Shown here: positions 25,555 to 34,563 of the stretch, piece after piece
Numbering within the stretch: position 1 is the stretch's first letter
How the letters are laid out: each line of letters begins with the position of its first letter
From: an uncultured Methanobrevibacter sp.
GTDB lineage: Archaea; Methanobacteriota; Methanobacteria; Methanobacteriales; Methanobacteriaceae
Assembly (NCBI GenBank): GCA_902771225.1
Contig: CACXWH010000013.1
Coordinates: forward strand, 1 to 35,080
Direction of reading: 5' to 3'
Length of the DNA stretch: 35,080 bases
Made by a program: the position numbers and the translations under genes
The notes under the pieces: generated by a model
Told to the model about the DNA's origin: nothing
Databases searched by the model: none
What the model saw: only the letters and a program-made list of their open reading frames with translations

Positions 25555-26721
25555 CTAATCTGATTTTTCCATTTGAAACTTATTAATATAATCCAAATAT
25601 ACTTTTTCCATATCTTTTCCAAATTTTTCCTTTGAAAATCTTAAAGAAGATTTTAAAGCATTATTTTTTAATTGGGCATAACCTCCACCCATATTAAATA
25701 TTTTAATAATATAGTTAATAAATTCTTTTTTATTTGTATATGTAAAACCATTAATACCGTTTTCAATAACATTATCTAAAGATTCATCATATCGACAAAC
25801 AAGAGGTATGGAAGATGCAAGTGCTTCCATATAAGTAATTCCTTGAGTTTCACAGGTGGAAGCGGAAACAAATATATCCGCAATATTATAATATTTATAT
25901 GTGTCTTCAGGAGGAATAAGTCCGACAAAACGCACATAATGCTCCATGTTTAACTTTTCAACCTTATTTTTTAAATTTTTTAGATACGGTCCTTCTCCAC
26001 CAATTATCAATACAATATCTTTATTTTTTAAAATCAGATCCGGAAGAAACTCAATTAATTCATCCAAATTCTTTTCTTTTGAAATTCTTCCAATTGAAAT
26101 TAAAACTTTGGAATTTTCATTTATATTTATCTTTGATTTAAGTTTGTTTTTCTCAAATGATGATAAATCCTGGTTAAAATTAGATATGTCAACTCCAGTT
26201 GGAATAACATGAATGGGTAACGTAATATGTATCTCTTTAAGGAATGGAATCATTTTTTCACTTGGAACAACTATGGCAGAAGAATTAGAATAACAGCTTT
26301 TAATAAGATTTTTTGAAAAAAATTTTCTAATAATTCCAATAGGAATTAATCCTCGGGTAAACTCTTCCCACAAAGTGTGAGAAGTATTAATATAAGGACT
26401 GTTACATTTTTTAGCAAGTTTTTTTCCAACACTACCTGCATACCATTCAGTTTGAATATGAATAATATCGGGATTCCATGAAATGATTTCATCCAAAACC
26501 TTATCATTGTATCTGAATGATTGTCTAAAATCAATGAAAGGAAGAGAAAAAGAGCCTATTAAATAATTATCTTTAATAATTTTAGATTTATGATTTCTAG
26601 ACATTAATAAAACCCTAACATCATGGCCTTGATTAATCAACTCACATTTTAAAGTAGCTATTGAACTAGAAACACCACAAACCTGATTTTCATATGTGTC
26701 TGTTGTAAGCAGAATTTTCAT
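25555..26721 (-). CDS. Glycosyltransferase family 4
   Basis: A 388-aa GT-B glycosyltransferase. The N-terminal MKILLTTDTYENQVCGVSSSI with DIIHIQTEWYAGSVGKKLAKK, the sugar-nucleotide half VLISIGRISKEKNLDELIEFLPDL, and EALASSIPLVCRYDESL with NGINGFTY are typical of GT4 enzymes. It resembles those that add glucose to diacylglycerol or build membrane glycolipids. An archaeal glycolipid or surface glycan is the likely product, but the acceptor is not known. The ribosome site GGGGGATTAA precedes ATG 26721. A TCCC shortly upstream could pair with GGGGA and mask it. It forms an operon with the MFS gene. Confidence 0.85.
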   Translation of the reverse strand: MKILLTTDTYENQVCGVSSSIATLKCELINQGHDVRVLLMSRNHKSKIIKDNYLIGSFSLPFIDFRQSFRYNDKVLDEIISWNPDIIHIQTEWYAGSVGKKLAKKCNSPYINTSHTLWEEFTRGLIPIGIIRKFFSKNLIKSCYSNSSAIVVPSEKMIPFLKEIHITLPIHVIPTGVDISNFNQDLSSFEKNKLKSKININENSKVLISIGRISKEKNLDELIEFLPDLILKNKDIVLIIGGEGPYLKNLKNKVEKLNMEHYVRFVGLIPPEDTYKYYNIADIFVSASTCETQGITYMEALASSIPLVCRYDESLDNVIENGINGFTYTNKKEFINYIIKIFNMGGGYAQLKNNALKSSLRFSKEKFGKDMEKVYLDYINKFQMEKSD

Positions 26722-26770
26722 TTAATCCCCCAAAGAGGGAAGCAATCTAAAAAAAAATAAATAAATAACT

Positions 26771-27931
26771 TTAGAGTATTTCATCTAAAGCTTTTACAAA
26801 TTCATCAATGTCTTCTTTAGTGATGATTAAAGGAGGTACGAATCTTAATACTTTATCTGCAGTACAGTTGATTAAAAATCCTTTTTCACGGAGTTTGTCA
26901 ACATATTCTGCACCAGGTTTAGTTAATTCCAAACCCACCATCAATCCTTTACCTCTTACATCAGCAATGATTTCTTTATCTAATTTTTTAAGTTCTTCAA
27001 TAAAGTAATTACCGACTTCATTAACATTATCCAAGAGCTTATCTTCTTCAATGGTATCCAATACTGCATTTGCCGCTGCACAAACTAATGGTCCACCACC
27101 GAAAGTGGTTCCATGATCTCCAGGGACGAATGCGCTGGCTACTTTTTCTGTTGCAAGAATTCCTCCCATTGGGACTCCGCCACCGATTCCTTTAGCCATT
27201 GTCATGATATCAGGTTTTACATCAAATAGTTCATGAGCAAATAATGTTCCGCATCTTCCGAAACCTGTTTGTACTTCATCGACAATGAATACAATATCTT
27301 TTTCATGACAGATTTTTTCAATTTCTTTTAAATATCCGATATCAGGAACATTTACCCCGCCTTCACCTTGGATAGGTTCCACAATAATAGCTGCAGTGTT
27401 TTCAGTAATCGCTTCTTTAATTGCTTCAATATCATTATAAGGCACATTAATGAAACCTTTTGGTAAAATTGATTTAAACGGTTCATGATAATGTTCATGC
27501 CCTGTTGCTGCAAGAGTCATTACGGTTCTTCCGTGGAAAGATTCGACTGTGGATATCACTTCACTTTTTCCTGTGTATTTTACTGCTAATTTAATAGCTC
27601 CCTCATTAGCTTCAGCACCGCTGTTTGCATAAAATATTCTATCAAAACTTGTTAATTCTACTAATTTTTTAGCATATATTAATGCAGGTTCATTATAGTA
27701 AATGCTTGAAATGTGAATGAGTTTTTCTGCTTGGTCTTGTATTGCTTTTACAAGTTTTGGGTGATTGTGACCTAATGCATTAACAGCTATTCCTGCAAAC
27801 ATATCAATATATTCATTTCCATCAATATCTGTTACTTTTACACCTTCACCATGGTCTAAAACTAAAGGCTGTCTTGTGAAAGTATTAATAAAATAATTAT
27901 CTTCAATTTCAATTAGTTCTTTAGTGTTCAT
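26771..27931 (-). CDS. argD: Acetylornithine aminotransferase
   Basis: PLP-dependent class III aminotransferase of arginine synthesis (N-acetylornithine and 2-oxoglutarate), possibly also acting on N-succinyl-diaminopimelate as in some bacteria. It is 386 aa. YANSGAEANEGAIKLA, SFHGRT, EPIQGEGG, DEVQTGFGR and the Schiff-base lysine K247 in TMAKGIGGG are all present. ATG 27931 follows GTGATTATT; a GTG nine bases earlier is in frame but is the ribosome site. A 49-base gap separates it from the downstream glycosyltransferase gene. Confidence 0.94.
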   Translation of the reverse strand: MNTKELIEIEDNYFINTFTRQPLVLDHGEGVKVTDIDGNEYIDMFAGIAVNALGHNHPKLVKAIQDQAEKLIHISSIYYNEPALIYAKKLVELTSFDRIFYANSGAEANEGAIKLAVKYTGKSEVISTVESFHGRTVMTLAATGHEHYHEPFKSILPKGFINVPYNDIEAIKEAITENTAAIIVEPIQGEGGVNVPDIGYLKEIEKICHEKDIVFIVDEVQTGFGRCGTLFAHELFDVKPDIMTMAKGIGGGVPMGGILATEKVASAFVPGDHGTTFGGGPLVCAAANAVLDTIEEDKLLDNVNEVGNYFIEELKKLDKEIIADVRGKGLMVGLELTKPGAEYVDKLREKGFLINCTADKVLRFVPPLIITKEDIDEFVKALDEIL

Positions 27932-27993
27932 AATAATCACTAGTAATTTTATAAATAATGATATTTATATTATTATAATAAAAAGGTGATTAA

Positions 27994-28425
27994 ATGAAAG
28001 TCGCGATAATTGAAACTGACAAAGGCGTAATTGAATTAGAACTATTTCCGAATGAAGCTCCAGGTACTGTAGCTAACTTTGAAAAATTAGCTAATGAAGG
28101 ATTTTATGATGGCTTAACATTCCATAGAGTCATACCTGACTTTGTGATTCAAGGAGGATGTCCTGTTGGAAATGGTACTGGTGGTCCTGGTTACACCATT
28201 AAGTGTGAAACTGAAGGAAATCCACACAAACATGGTACTGGTGCTTTATCAATGGCGCATGCAGGTAAAGATACAGGCGGAAGCCAATTCTTCATTACAC
28301 ACTCCCCACAACCTCACTTAGATGGAGTGCATACTGTTTTTGGTCAAGTAATTAAAGGTCAAGATGTTGTAAATGCAATACAACAAGGAGACAAAATGAA
28401 TAAAGTATATATCGAAGAAAGATAG
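27994..28425 (+). CDS. Cyclophilin-type peptidyl-prolyl isomerase
   Basis: A 143-aa cytoplasmic cyclophilin that speeds proline isomerisation during folding. Motifs are [21 protein letters not shown] (catalytic R), [20 protein letters not shown] and [12 protein letters not shown]. There is no signal peptide. AAAGGTGATTAA is a clear ribosome site. It is divergent from argD across 62 bases and ends in a strong palindromic terminator shared with the MFS gene. Confidence 0.94.
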   Translation: MKVAIIETDKGVIELELFPNEAPGTVANFEKLANEGFYDGLTFHRVIPDFVIQGGCPVGNGTGGPGYTIKCETEGNPHKHGTGALSMAHAGKDTGGSQFFITHSPQPHLDGVHTVFGQVIKGQDVVNAIQQGDKMNKVYIEER

Positions 28426-28443
28426 TTAATTTTAACTATCTTT
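28418..28443. terminator. Bidirectional terminator, cyclophilin/MFS
   Basis: A perfect 12-bp inverted repeat (AAAGATAGTTAA / TTAACTATCTTT) with only TT between. It contains the cyclophilin stop codon (28423-28425) and ends at the MFS stop. Confidence 0.7.
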
Positions 28444-29816
28444 TACAAACTACCTACATCATCAGATTTAATTCCAACAAATGAAGCAAATACAGATGCT
28501 ATACACAACACCACACAAATAAGACAAGTTATTTGGCAGCTACTTATTAATAAGGGATAATATTGCTCAACAATCGGAACATCACCCATTACAAATGCAA
28601 ATATTAATGTCAGTATTCCCATACTCATTGCCTGACCAACAGTACGCATTGTTGATACCGCAGCCGATGCAACTGAAGTGTCCTTCGGCGGGACTGAACT
28701 CATTATAACATTAGTATTTGGTGGGGAAAACAGCCCAAATCCAACGCCATAAATTATCATTGACATGATTAAAAACTCAATTGGTGTTTCAGCACTTAAA
28801 AATGAGAATAAAAATAGTGAAATTGTACCTAATGCCATCCCAATAGCAGCTAAAATTTGTGGAACATACTTATCAGATAATCTTCCGGCTATTGGAGCAA
28901 GTACTACTTGACATAATGGTGCAACAAGCAGAACCATACCTGCAGACTGTGAATCAAATCCTTTAATATACTGTAAATGATAATTTAAAATGGTTGTTAC
29001 TGCAAAAGTGGCCAAATAAGCACACAATGAAGCGAAATTAGATGATAAAAATTTACGATTTTTGAAAAATCTTATATCAAATACAGGATTAGGTTGTCTT
29101 AGTTCAACTAATCCAAATATAATTAATATGATTATACCTAAAATTGTTAATAGTACCCCTAATGGCGTATTTAGTATTGTAAATCCATACATAAACAAGA
29201 CCATACCAATTCCATAAGAAAAAGATCCTTTAATATCAAGCGGAATATCTGCAAAGGTAATCCATTCTTCGTCAATTTTAGTTAAAAGTAATGCCAATAT
29301 TACGAATAAAAATGGAACACCAAATAATACTACTGATCTCCAACCTAAGTGATAATTGAGAATTCCTCCAAGGACAGGAGATAATGATAAACCAACGTAA
29401 ACACCAGTAATATTAATTCCTAATGCTTTTCCTCGCTCTTCTGGTTTAAATGCTGATACAATCATAGCCATAGAAGTAACATTAATAAAGGATAAAGATA
29501 TTCCCAATATAAAACGACATGCCAAGAATGCTTCAGCAGAAGTTATCAATACATTAACAATAGAAATTATAATAAAAAGAATAATACTTAAAATTGTAAC
29601 CTTTTTAAGACCATATTTTCCAGAAATTTGGCCTGCTGGAACAGACATTACTGCTACAACCAGTAAAAAAATAATTGTAATCCAATTCTGAACAATATTG
29701 CTCATATGAAATTCACTGGCGATAGATGGAATAACGACCATTACCGCATTAACAGCAAAAACTGTGAAAAATGATAATACTGTACAGATTAAAAGGATTA
29801 TATTTTTCTTTTCCAT
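28443..29816 (-). CDS. MFS drug-efflux-type transporter (DHA2-like)
   Basis: A 457-aa transporter with about 14 membrane segments. The start (MEKKNIILLICTVLSFFTVFAVNAVMVVIPSIA), NWITIIFLLVVAVMSVPAGQISGKYG and ITGVYVGLSLSPVLGGILNYHLGWR match the 14-TMS proton antiporter group (QacA/EmrB-like). The substrate is unknown. There is no Shine-Dalgarno, and AT-rich sequence precedes ATG. It follows the OGG-like gene after 23 bases and may be read through from it. Confidence 0.85.
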   Translation of the reverse strand: MEKKNIILLICTVLSFFTVFAVNAVMVVIPSIASEFHMSNIVQNWITIIFLLVVAVMSVPAGQISGKYGLKKVTILSIILFIIISIVNVLITSAEAFLACRFILGISLSFINVTSMAMIVSAFKPEERGKALGINITGVYVGLSLSPVLGGILNYHLGWRSVVLFGVPFLFVILALLLTKIDEEWITFADIPLDIKGSFSYGIGMVLFMYGFTILNTPLGVLLTILGIIILIIFGLVELRQPNPVFDIRFFKNRKFLSSNFASLCAYLATFAVTTILNYHLQYIKGFDSQSAGMVLLVAPLCQVVLAPIAGRLSDKYVPQILAAIGMALGTISLFLFSFLSAETPIEFLIMSMIIYGVGFGLFSPPNTNVIMSSVPPKDTSVASAAVSTMRTVGQAMSMGILTLIFAFVMGDVPIVEQYYPLLISSCQITCLICVVLCIASVFASFVGIKSDDVGSL

Positions 29817-29839
29817 TAAATTAATTTATATATTATGAA

Positions 29840-30742
29840 TTATTTTAATTTTTCCATCAATCCAGATTTGCGTGCATAATGAAACATATACAACTGAACA
29901 TAACCTGCATATTCACCAAATTCATCCATTCCAAATTCTCTAACTTTTTCTACCTTAATATCAGCACCATCAAAGTAAAGATAAGATACAATACGTTTAA
30001 TCCATACATCAGTTGGAAAAGCTTGTTTAAAACCAAATCCATATAGCAATATACAATCTGCAACTTTTGGCCCTACACCAGGCACTTTTAAGATTGTTTC
30101 AAAAGCTTCATCATAAGACATTTTTGAGATGTCTGAAAGGTTCATTTCAATTGTAAAAATTTCACTAGCTTTTCTCATATATAGTGCTCTATAACCAACC
30201 CCACAATCTTTTAAATTATTATTTTCAACACAACCACAATTTAAAAGTTCCTCTTCGTCATCTAATAAAATTTCATTAAAATTTTTAGGAGTAGGAAATG
30301 AATAATAATTATTAAAATTCCGACCCCATTTAAATTTCATATCGCTTATAGACTTCGTCCATCGTTTAATTGAATTATTAGCAGAACAAATTGAGGAAAT
30401 TATACATTCAAAAGGGTCTTTAGCTTGAAATAGTCTTAAACCATTACAAAATTTAGCCATGTCTTTAAGTTCATCATAATTATCCAAATATCGATAAAAC
30501 TTATTCAAATCAAAATCTAAATCATAAATTTCTTTAACTTTTTTAACAGCCACATCTTCAGTTACATTTCCAGTGTATGAAAAATCAATATTTTCACCAG
30601 ATTGCTTAACATTAAAAATAGTCGGATTATTATTAATACAAACTAAATCACTATAAGAACCAATAATTTTTTTCCATGGAGGCTGTGAAGTTTGACCAGA
30701 ACTTTGAGTTAGTTCTAAATCAATTAAAGCATTAATAATCAT
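29840..30742 (-). CDS. OGG1-like 8-oxoguanine DNA glycosylase/AP lyase
   Basis: Base excision repair enzyme of the HhH-GPD class. The 300-aa size and layout match eukaryotic-type OGG1: an N-terminal beta domain (about 1-75) and a helical domain with [19 protein letters not shown]. The hairpin is [19 protein letters not shown] with the catalytic lysine K226, and FPTDVWIKR supplies D245. It is longer than AGOG or the small archaeal Ogg2 enzymes. The start overlaps the hisF stop by four bases (ATGA). The likely substrate is 8-oxoguanine opposite C; alkylated bases are possible. Confidence 0.82.
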   Translation of the reverse strand: MIINALIDLELTQSSGQTSQPPWKKIIGSYSDLVCINNNPTIFNVKQSGENIDFSYTGNVTEDVAVKKVKEIYDLDFDLNKFYRYLDNYDELKDMAKFCNGLRLFQAKDPFECIISSICSANNSIKRWTKSISDMKFKWGRNFNNYYSFPTPKNFNEILLDDEEELLNCGCVENNNLKDCGVGYRALYMRKASEIFTIEMNLSDISKMSYDEAFETILKVPGVGPKVADCILLYGFGFKQAFPTDVWIKRIVSYLYFDGADIKVEKVREFGMDEFGEYAGYVQLYMFHYARKSGLMEKLK

Positions 30743-31563
30743 AATCTAACAGCCACATTATTTTCTTTTAAGTATTCTTTTACTTCACCAATAGAATATT
30801 GATTAAAATGGAAAATACTTGCTGCAAGAGCTGCACTAACATCGGTTTTTTCAAAAACATCTAAAATATCCTTTGGCTCACCAACACCACCACTGGCAAT
30901 AACTGGAATATCAACAGCATCATTAATAGCCTGATTTAATTCTATATCATAACCTGCTTGTGTTCCATCACCATCCATACTAGTTAAGAGGATTTCACCC
31001 GCACCAAGATCTTGACACTTGCGAGCCCAAGCTATTGCATCCATACCTGTGAATTCACGTCCTCCATAGATGCTGCAGTCAAACCAGCAATATCCATTGT
31101 CAGTTTCAATAACAATTTTATCTTTAGCATCATCCGGATGGTCAACATATCTTCTTTTTGCATCAATTCCTATTACAACAGCTTGAGAACCAACAACTTT
31201 AGAAGCTTCTGTTAATAAATCAGGATTTTTAATAGCTGCAGTGTTAGTTGAGCATTTATCTGCTCCTGCTTTTAACATTTTGATATAATCATCAACTTTT
31301 CTTATTCCCCCACCTACACAAATGGGCATGAAAACATTTTCAGTTAATCTATCAATAACATCTGCCATGGTAGCTCGTCTTTCATGGGAAGCTGTAATAT
31401 CAAGTACAACAACTTCATCCGCCCCTTCTTCATAATAACGGGTTGCAAGTTCTACAGGATTGCCTGCATATTTGATTTCCTTAAATTCAACACCTTTAAC
31501 AACACGTCCTTCTGGAACTTGTAAATCACAATCTAGACAAGGAATAATTCTTTTAGTTAACAT
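30739..31563 (-). CDS. hisF: Imidazole glycerol phosphate synthase, cyclase subunit
   Basis: With HisH, makes imidazole glycerol phosphate and AICAR in histidine synthesis. It is a 274-aa beta/alpha barrel. [12 protein letters not shown] supplies the first catalytic aspartate (D11) and [10 protein letters not shown] the second (D134). Phosphate loops ICVGGGIRK and [10 protein letters not shown] are intact. It is about 20 aa longer than the bacterial form, with an insert after IDAKRR ([11 protein letters not shown]). I chose ATG 31563; the frame is open further upstream through a terminator, which is not credible as coding. hisH is not nearby. Confidence 0.94.
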   Translation of the reverse strand: MLTKRIIPCLDCDLQVPEGRVVKGVEFKEIKYAGNPVELATRYYEEGADEVVVLDITASHERRATMADVIDRLTENVFMPICVGGGIRKVDDYIKMLKAGADKCSTNTAAIKNPDLLTEASKVVGSQAVVIGIDAKRRYVDHPDDAKDKIVIETDNGYCWFDCSIYGGREFTGMDAIAWARKCQDLGAGEILLTSMDGDGTQAGYDIELNQAINDAVDIPVIASGGVGEPKDILDVFEKTDVSAALAASIFHFNQYSIGEVKEYLKENNVAVRL

Positions 31564-31571
31564 AATATCAA

Positions 31572-31608
31572 TAGAAAAAAAGTAGTTATTGTTTTTAAAA
31601 AACAATAA
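31572..31608 (-). terminator. secG terminator before hisF
   Basis: Ten-bp stem TTATTGTTTT / AAAACAATAA (31586-31608), followed on the minus strand by CTACTTTTTTTC. It ends close to the hisF start, so hisF must rely on read-through or a promoter overlapping this region. Confidence 0.5.
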
Positions 31609-31610
31609 TA

Positions 31611-31772
31611 TTAAGCGGAATATCTTAAAACAAAACAAAATATTGCTAAAATGATAGTTAAAACTACAACATGCTCAGGAGAAAGTTTTGGTCCAACACT
31701 TTCTTCATCAAAGTACCTTACTAAACCTGCACCGGTTTGAGGCATACTCATCTTATTATCTTTTTTTGACAT
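31611..31772 (-). CDS. secG: Preprotein translocase Sec61-beta/SecG subunit
   Basis: A 53-aa protein, the smallest subunit of the archaeal SecYE-beta channel. Translation of the minus strand gives a polar N-terminus ([20 protein letters not shown]), the conserved [17 protein letters not shown] and a single membrane helix ([14 protein letters not shown]) ending near the C terminus, exactly the Sec61-beta plan. The ribosome site GGAGATATT stands directly before ATG 31772. A TATA-like element lies about 56 bases upstream. hisF follows after a terminator-like hairpin. Confidence 0.93.
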   Translation of the reverse strand: MSKKDNKMSMPQTGAGLVRYFDEESVGPKLSPEHVVVLTIILAIFCFVLRYSA

Positions 31773-32057
31773 AATATCTCCTTCAATTAATTAATTAAAA
31801 TAATATGTGCTAATTATCTTTTTTATAGTATATAATATTATTGAAAATGAAAACATATTAGTTACTAAATGAATTTTAATTCATCAGATATATTGAATTT
31901 ACCTATTTATTGTATTATTGTAAACTCAAATTTTAAAAAATAATAATTAATTTCATAGAAAATTAGAAAAAATATCTATTGAACATACATCCTATATATA
32001 ACCTATTTATCATTGTTTCTACATAAATGATTAATAACTGTCATAGGAGTTGATAAT
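31773..32057. promoter_or_regulatory. Divergent intergenic region, secG / ABC transporter
   Basis: 285 AT-rich bases. AGTATATAAT (31828-31837) is a likely TATA for secG on the minus strand. TATATATAAC near 31991 is a candidate for the ABC operon. A 16-bp palindrome ATGAATTTTAATTCAT-like element (7-bp arms, TT spacer) stands at 31869-31884 and could be an operator. No ORF was seen. Confidence 0.4.
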
Positions 32058-33008
32058 ATTATATCAAAAAATAGAAAAATTATTCTAATAACTATGGTAA
32101 TAGCAGTTTTTTTACTAATTATTTTTACATTATATGGTATGACTGATGAAGATGCAGATACTGTTAAGATTGGATATTTACCTACAGATCATGACACAGC
32201 ATTATTTGTCGCAAATGCTACAGGAATGTATAAGGATGAGGGAATGAATGTGGAATTATATGAATATAATAATGGTGGAGATTTGATGAGCGCAATGGTC
32301 AGTGGTGATTTAGATGTTGGTTATGTTGGAATAACTCCAGTAATAAATTCTATGTCTAAAGGAGTACCTATAAAAATTGTTGCAGGAGTTCAAAATGAGG
32401 GAAGTGGTTTGCTTTCTCATAGTTCATCAATTAAGTCAATCACTGATTTAAAAGGCAAAACAGTAGCTACACCTGGTGAAGCATCAATACAAAATGTATT
32501 ACTAAAATATGAATTAAAGAAAAACGGACTAAGTACTTCTGATATTGAAAGTCCTAGTATGAAGGTTCCTTCAATGAATGATGCATTAAGAACTAAAAGT
32601 ATCGATGCAATGTTAACATATGAGCCTTATGTTACAATTTCAAAAGAAGTTAATAATGAGACTTTGGTGAAAAGCTCTGGAGATATTTTACCAGACCATC
32701 CATGTTGTGTTGTAGTGATGAATGAAAAATTTTTATCAGGACATTCTGACAAAGCACAAAAAATTTTAGATGTTCATAAAAAAGCAACAGAGAAAGTAAA
32801 AGAAAATCCTGAAGGAATGGTACAATATTTGCCGCCGCATATTGTTCCAAATTCTGAAATTGAAAAAGAAAGTTTAACACATATTAAGTGGATAAGCGAT
32901 TTAAATGATACTTATAAGAAAAATGTGAATAATTTCTTAAAGATTGAAGAGGATTTGGGAATAGTTAATGAAACAGTGCCTCAAGAAAAGTTATTTGCAG
33001 AAATTTAA
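32058..33008 (+). CDS. ABC transporter substrate-binding protein (NitT/TauT/SsuA family)
   Basis: Captures an anion such as a sulfonate, taurine, nitrate-like or riboflavin-precursor-like ligand outside the membrane. It is 316 aa as called. VKIGYLPTDHDTALFVANATGMYKDEGMNVELYEY, DVGYVGITPVINSMSKGVPIKIVAG and DLKGKTVATPGE are typical of the SsuA/TauA/NMT1 group. The N-terminal hydrophobic helix has no lipobox, so it is membrane-anchored or signal-cleaved. The first ATG is 32094, but GGAGTTGATAAT ends right before ATT 32058. That start adds ISKNRKIILIT, giving the positive N-region a signal sequence needs, so I take ATT as the probable start. Confidence 0.8.
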   Translation: MISKNRKIILITMVIAVFLLIIFTLYGMTDEDADTVKIGYLPTDHDTALFVANATGMYKDEGMNVELYEYNNGGDLMSAMVSGDLDVGYVGITPVINSMSKGVPIKIVAGVQNEGSGLLSHSSSIKSITDLKGKTVATPGEASIQNVLLKYELKKNGLSTSDIESPSMKVPSMNDALRTKSIDAMLTYEPYVTISKEVNNETLVKSSGDILPDHPCCVVVMNEKFLSGHSDKAQKILDVHKKATEKVKENPEGMVQYLPPHIVPNSEIEKESLTHIKWISDLNDTYKKNVNNFLKIEEDLGIVNETVPQEKLFAEI

Positions 33009-33042
33009 ATTTTTATCTAAAGTTTACAAAAAGGTTTTTAAT

Positions 33043-33795
33043 ATGAATAATTTCAGAGATGAATATAAAAAAGAGATGTTAATATTACCTATTATTTTAA
33101 TAATAATTTGGTATTTTATTTGTGATTATTTTCAACTAATTCCAGTTTACATGTTTCCTGGACCAACAGACGTTGCAACCTCCTTTGTCAAGTTAATTGT
33201 TTCAGGTAAACTTTTTAAAGATATATTTGAAACAATATATAAAGTATTGTTTGGTATGTTACTAGCATCAGTAGTAGGTATAACATTAGGTATACTATTA
33301 GGCTGGTTTAACCGTTTAGAAACATTATGTAAATTAATTATTAGTATTTTAAGACCTATTCCTCCAATTGCATGGATTCCTTTTTCAATAATATGGTTCG
33401 GTATTGGAGTAGGGCCAGCAGTATTCATAATTTTCATGGGATGTGTTTTCCCAATACTACTTTCAACAATTGATGGTGTACATAGAACAGATCCTGTTTT
33501 AATAGAAGCAGCAGAATCATTTGGAGCATCAAATTCACAGATGCTAACTGAAGTAATCATACCATCAAGTTTACCATATATTGTATCCGGACTTAAAATA
33601 GCAACCGGTATTGCTTTAATGTGTACAATTTCAGGTGAAATGATTGGATCTAGTTCCGGTATAGGATATATGATTTTAACATCAACAAACCTATTTGATA
33701 CAGGTTCAACAGTAGTTGGAATGTTAGTAATTGGTGTAATTGGTATAATTTTTGATTATATTTTTACAAAGATACAAGAAAGAATATTCTGGTAA
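33043..33795 (+). CDS. ABC transporter permease (SsuC/TauC-type)
   Basis: Membrane subunit of the importer, 250 aa with about 6 hydrophobic segments. The cytoplasmic coupling loop EAAESFGASNSQMLTEVIIPSSLPYIVSGLKIA contains the EAA motif. ILRPIPPIAWIPFSIIWFGIG is strongly typical of the NitT/TauT permeases. I chose ATG 33043 (MNNFRDEYKKEM), 34 bases after the binding-protein gene. An in-frame ATG at 32968 would overlap that gene with an atypical basic extension. The ribosome site GGTTTTTAAT is weak. Confidence 0.87.
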   Translation: MNNFRDEYKKEMLILPIILIIIWYFICDYFQLIPVYMFPGPTDVATSFVKLIVSGKLFKDIFETIYKVLFGMLLASVVGITLGILLGWFNRLETLCKLIISILRPIPPIAWIPFSIIWFGIGVGPAVFIIFMGCVFPILLSTIDGVHRTDPVLIEAAESFGASNSQMLTEVIIPSSLPYIVSGLKIATGIALMCTISGEMIGSSSGIGYMILTSTNLFDTGSTVVGMLVIGVIGIIFDYIFTKIQERIFW

Positions 33796-33804
33796 GGTGA
33801 TAAT

Positions 33805-34563
33805 ATGACATTTGAAATAGAAAATGTATCAAAAACTTTTGTATCAAACGATAGTGACGAAGAAGTACTTGCATTAAAGGATATTAACCTTACTATTGAA
33901 ACAGGAAAATTTATATCTTTAGTAGGTCCATCAGGTTGTGGAAAAACAACCTTGTTACGTATAATAGAAGGATTTGTAAAACCTACAGAAGGTACTGTTA
34001 AAGATGATGGAGAAATAGTAACGGGACCTTCAAACCAAAGAGGTTTTATATTCCAGAACTATTCTCTCTTCCCTTGGTTAAATGTCATTGATAATGTAAT
34101 ATTCGGATTAAATATCGGTGGAAAACCTGAAAAAGAAAGTAAGGAACGTGCAATGAAATATCTTGAGGATGTTGGACTAAAAGATTTTGCAGAAAGATAT
34201 CCTCATGAATTATCTGGAGGTATGAAACAAAGAGTTGCAATAATTCGATCATTAATTAATGATTCTAAAAGTTTATTGATGGATGAAACGTTTAGTGCAT
34301 TAGATGTGCAGACAAAACACAAACTACAAAAACAAATTCATGAAATTTGTAAAGAACAAAATAAGACAATCATCTTCGTTACACACGATATTGATGAAGC
34401 AGTATTTTTATCAGACGAAATTATCGTTCTTTCCAGAAGACCTGGGAGAATCAAGAAAATTTTTGAAATCAAACTAGAACACCCAAGAAATAGGGATAGT
34501 GAAGAATTTAAAGATTTGATATCTGAAATTACCCAAGAAATTGGTGAATTAGAAGACGAGTGA
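33805..34563 (+). CDS. ABC transporter ATP-binding protein (SsuB/TauB-type)
   Basis: ATPase that drives the importer, 252 aa. Walker A GPSGCGKTT (41-49), Q-loop FQNYSLFPW, signature LSGGMKQR (136-143), Walker B LLMDE (157-161), D-loop SALD and H-loop VTHDIDEA are complete. The residue after the catalytic glutamate is T162 where nearly all relatives have P (DEPFSALD). This is the only deviation I see. The ribosome site GGTGATAAT lies just before ATG, 9 bases after the permease. It is the third gene of the operon and converges on moaC. Confidence 0.9.
   Translation: MTFEIENVSKTFVSNDSDEEVLALKDINLTIETGKFISLVGPSGCGKTTLLRIIEGFVKPTEGTVKDDGEIVTGPSNQRGFIFQNYSLFPWLNVIDNVIFGLNIGGKPEKESKERAMKYLEDVGLKDFAERYPHELSGGMKQRVAIIRSLINDSKSLLMDETFSALDVQTKHKLQKQIHEICKEQNKTIIFVTHDIDEAVFLSDEIIVLSRRPGRIKKIFEIKLEHPRNRDSEEFKDLISEITQEIGELEDE

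Noticed and set aside
31564-31638. N-terminal extension of HisF (25 residues from 31638)
   Set aside because: It would be coded by the terminator hairpin and the end of secG, and HisF proteins begin at the [11 protein letters not shown] segment.
33147-33560. 137-codon ORF opposite the ABC permease
   Set aside because: Antisense shadow of a well-supported permease; its composition mirrors the codons of the real gene.
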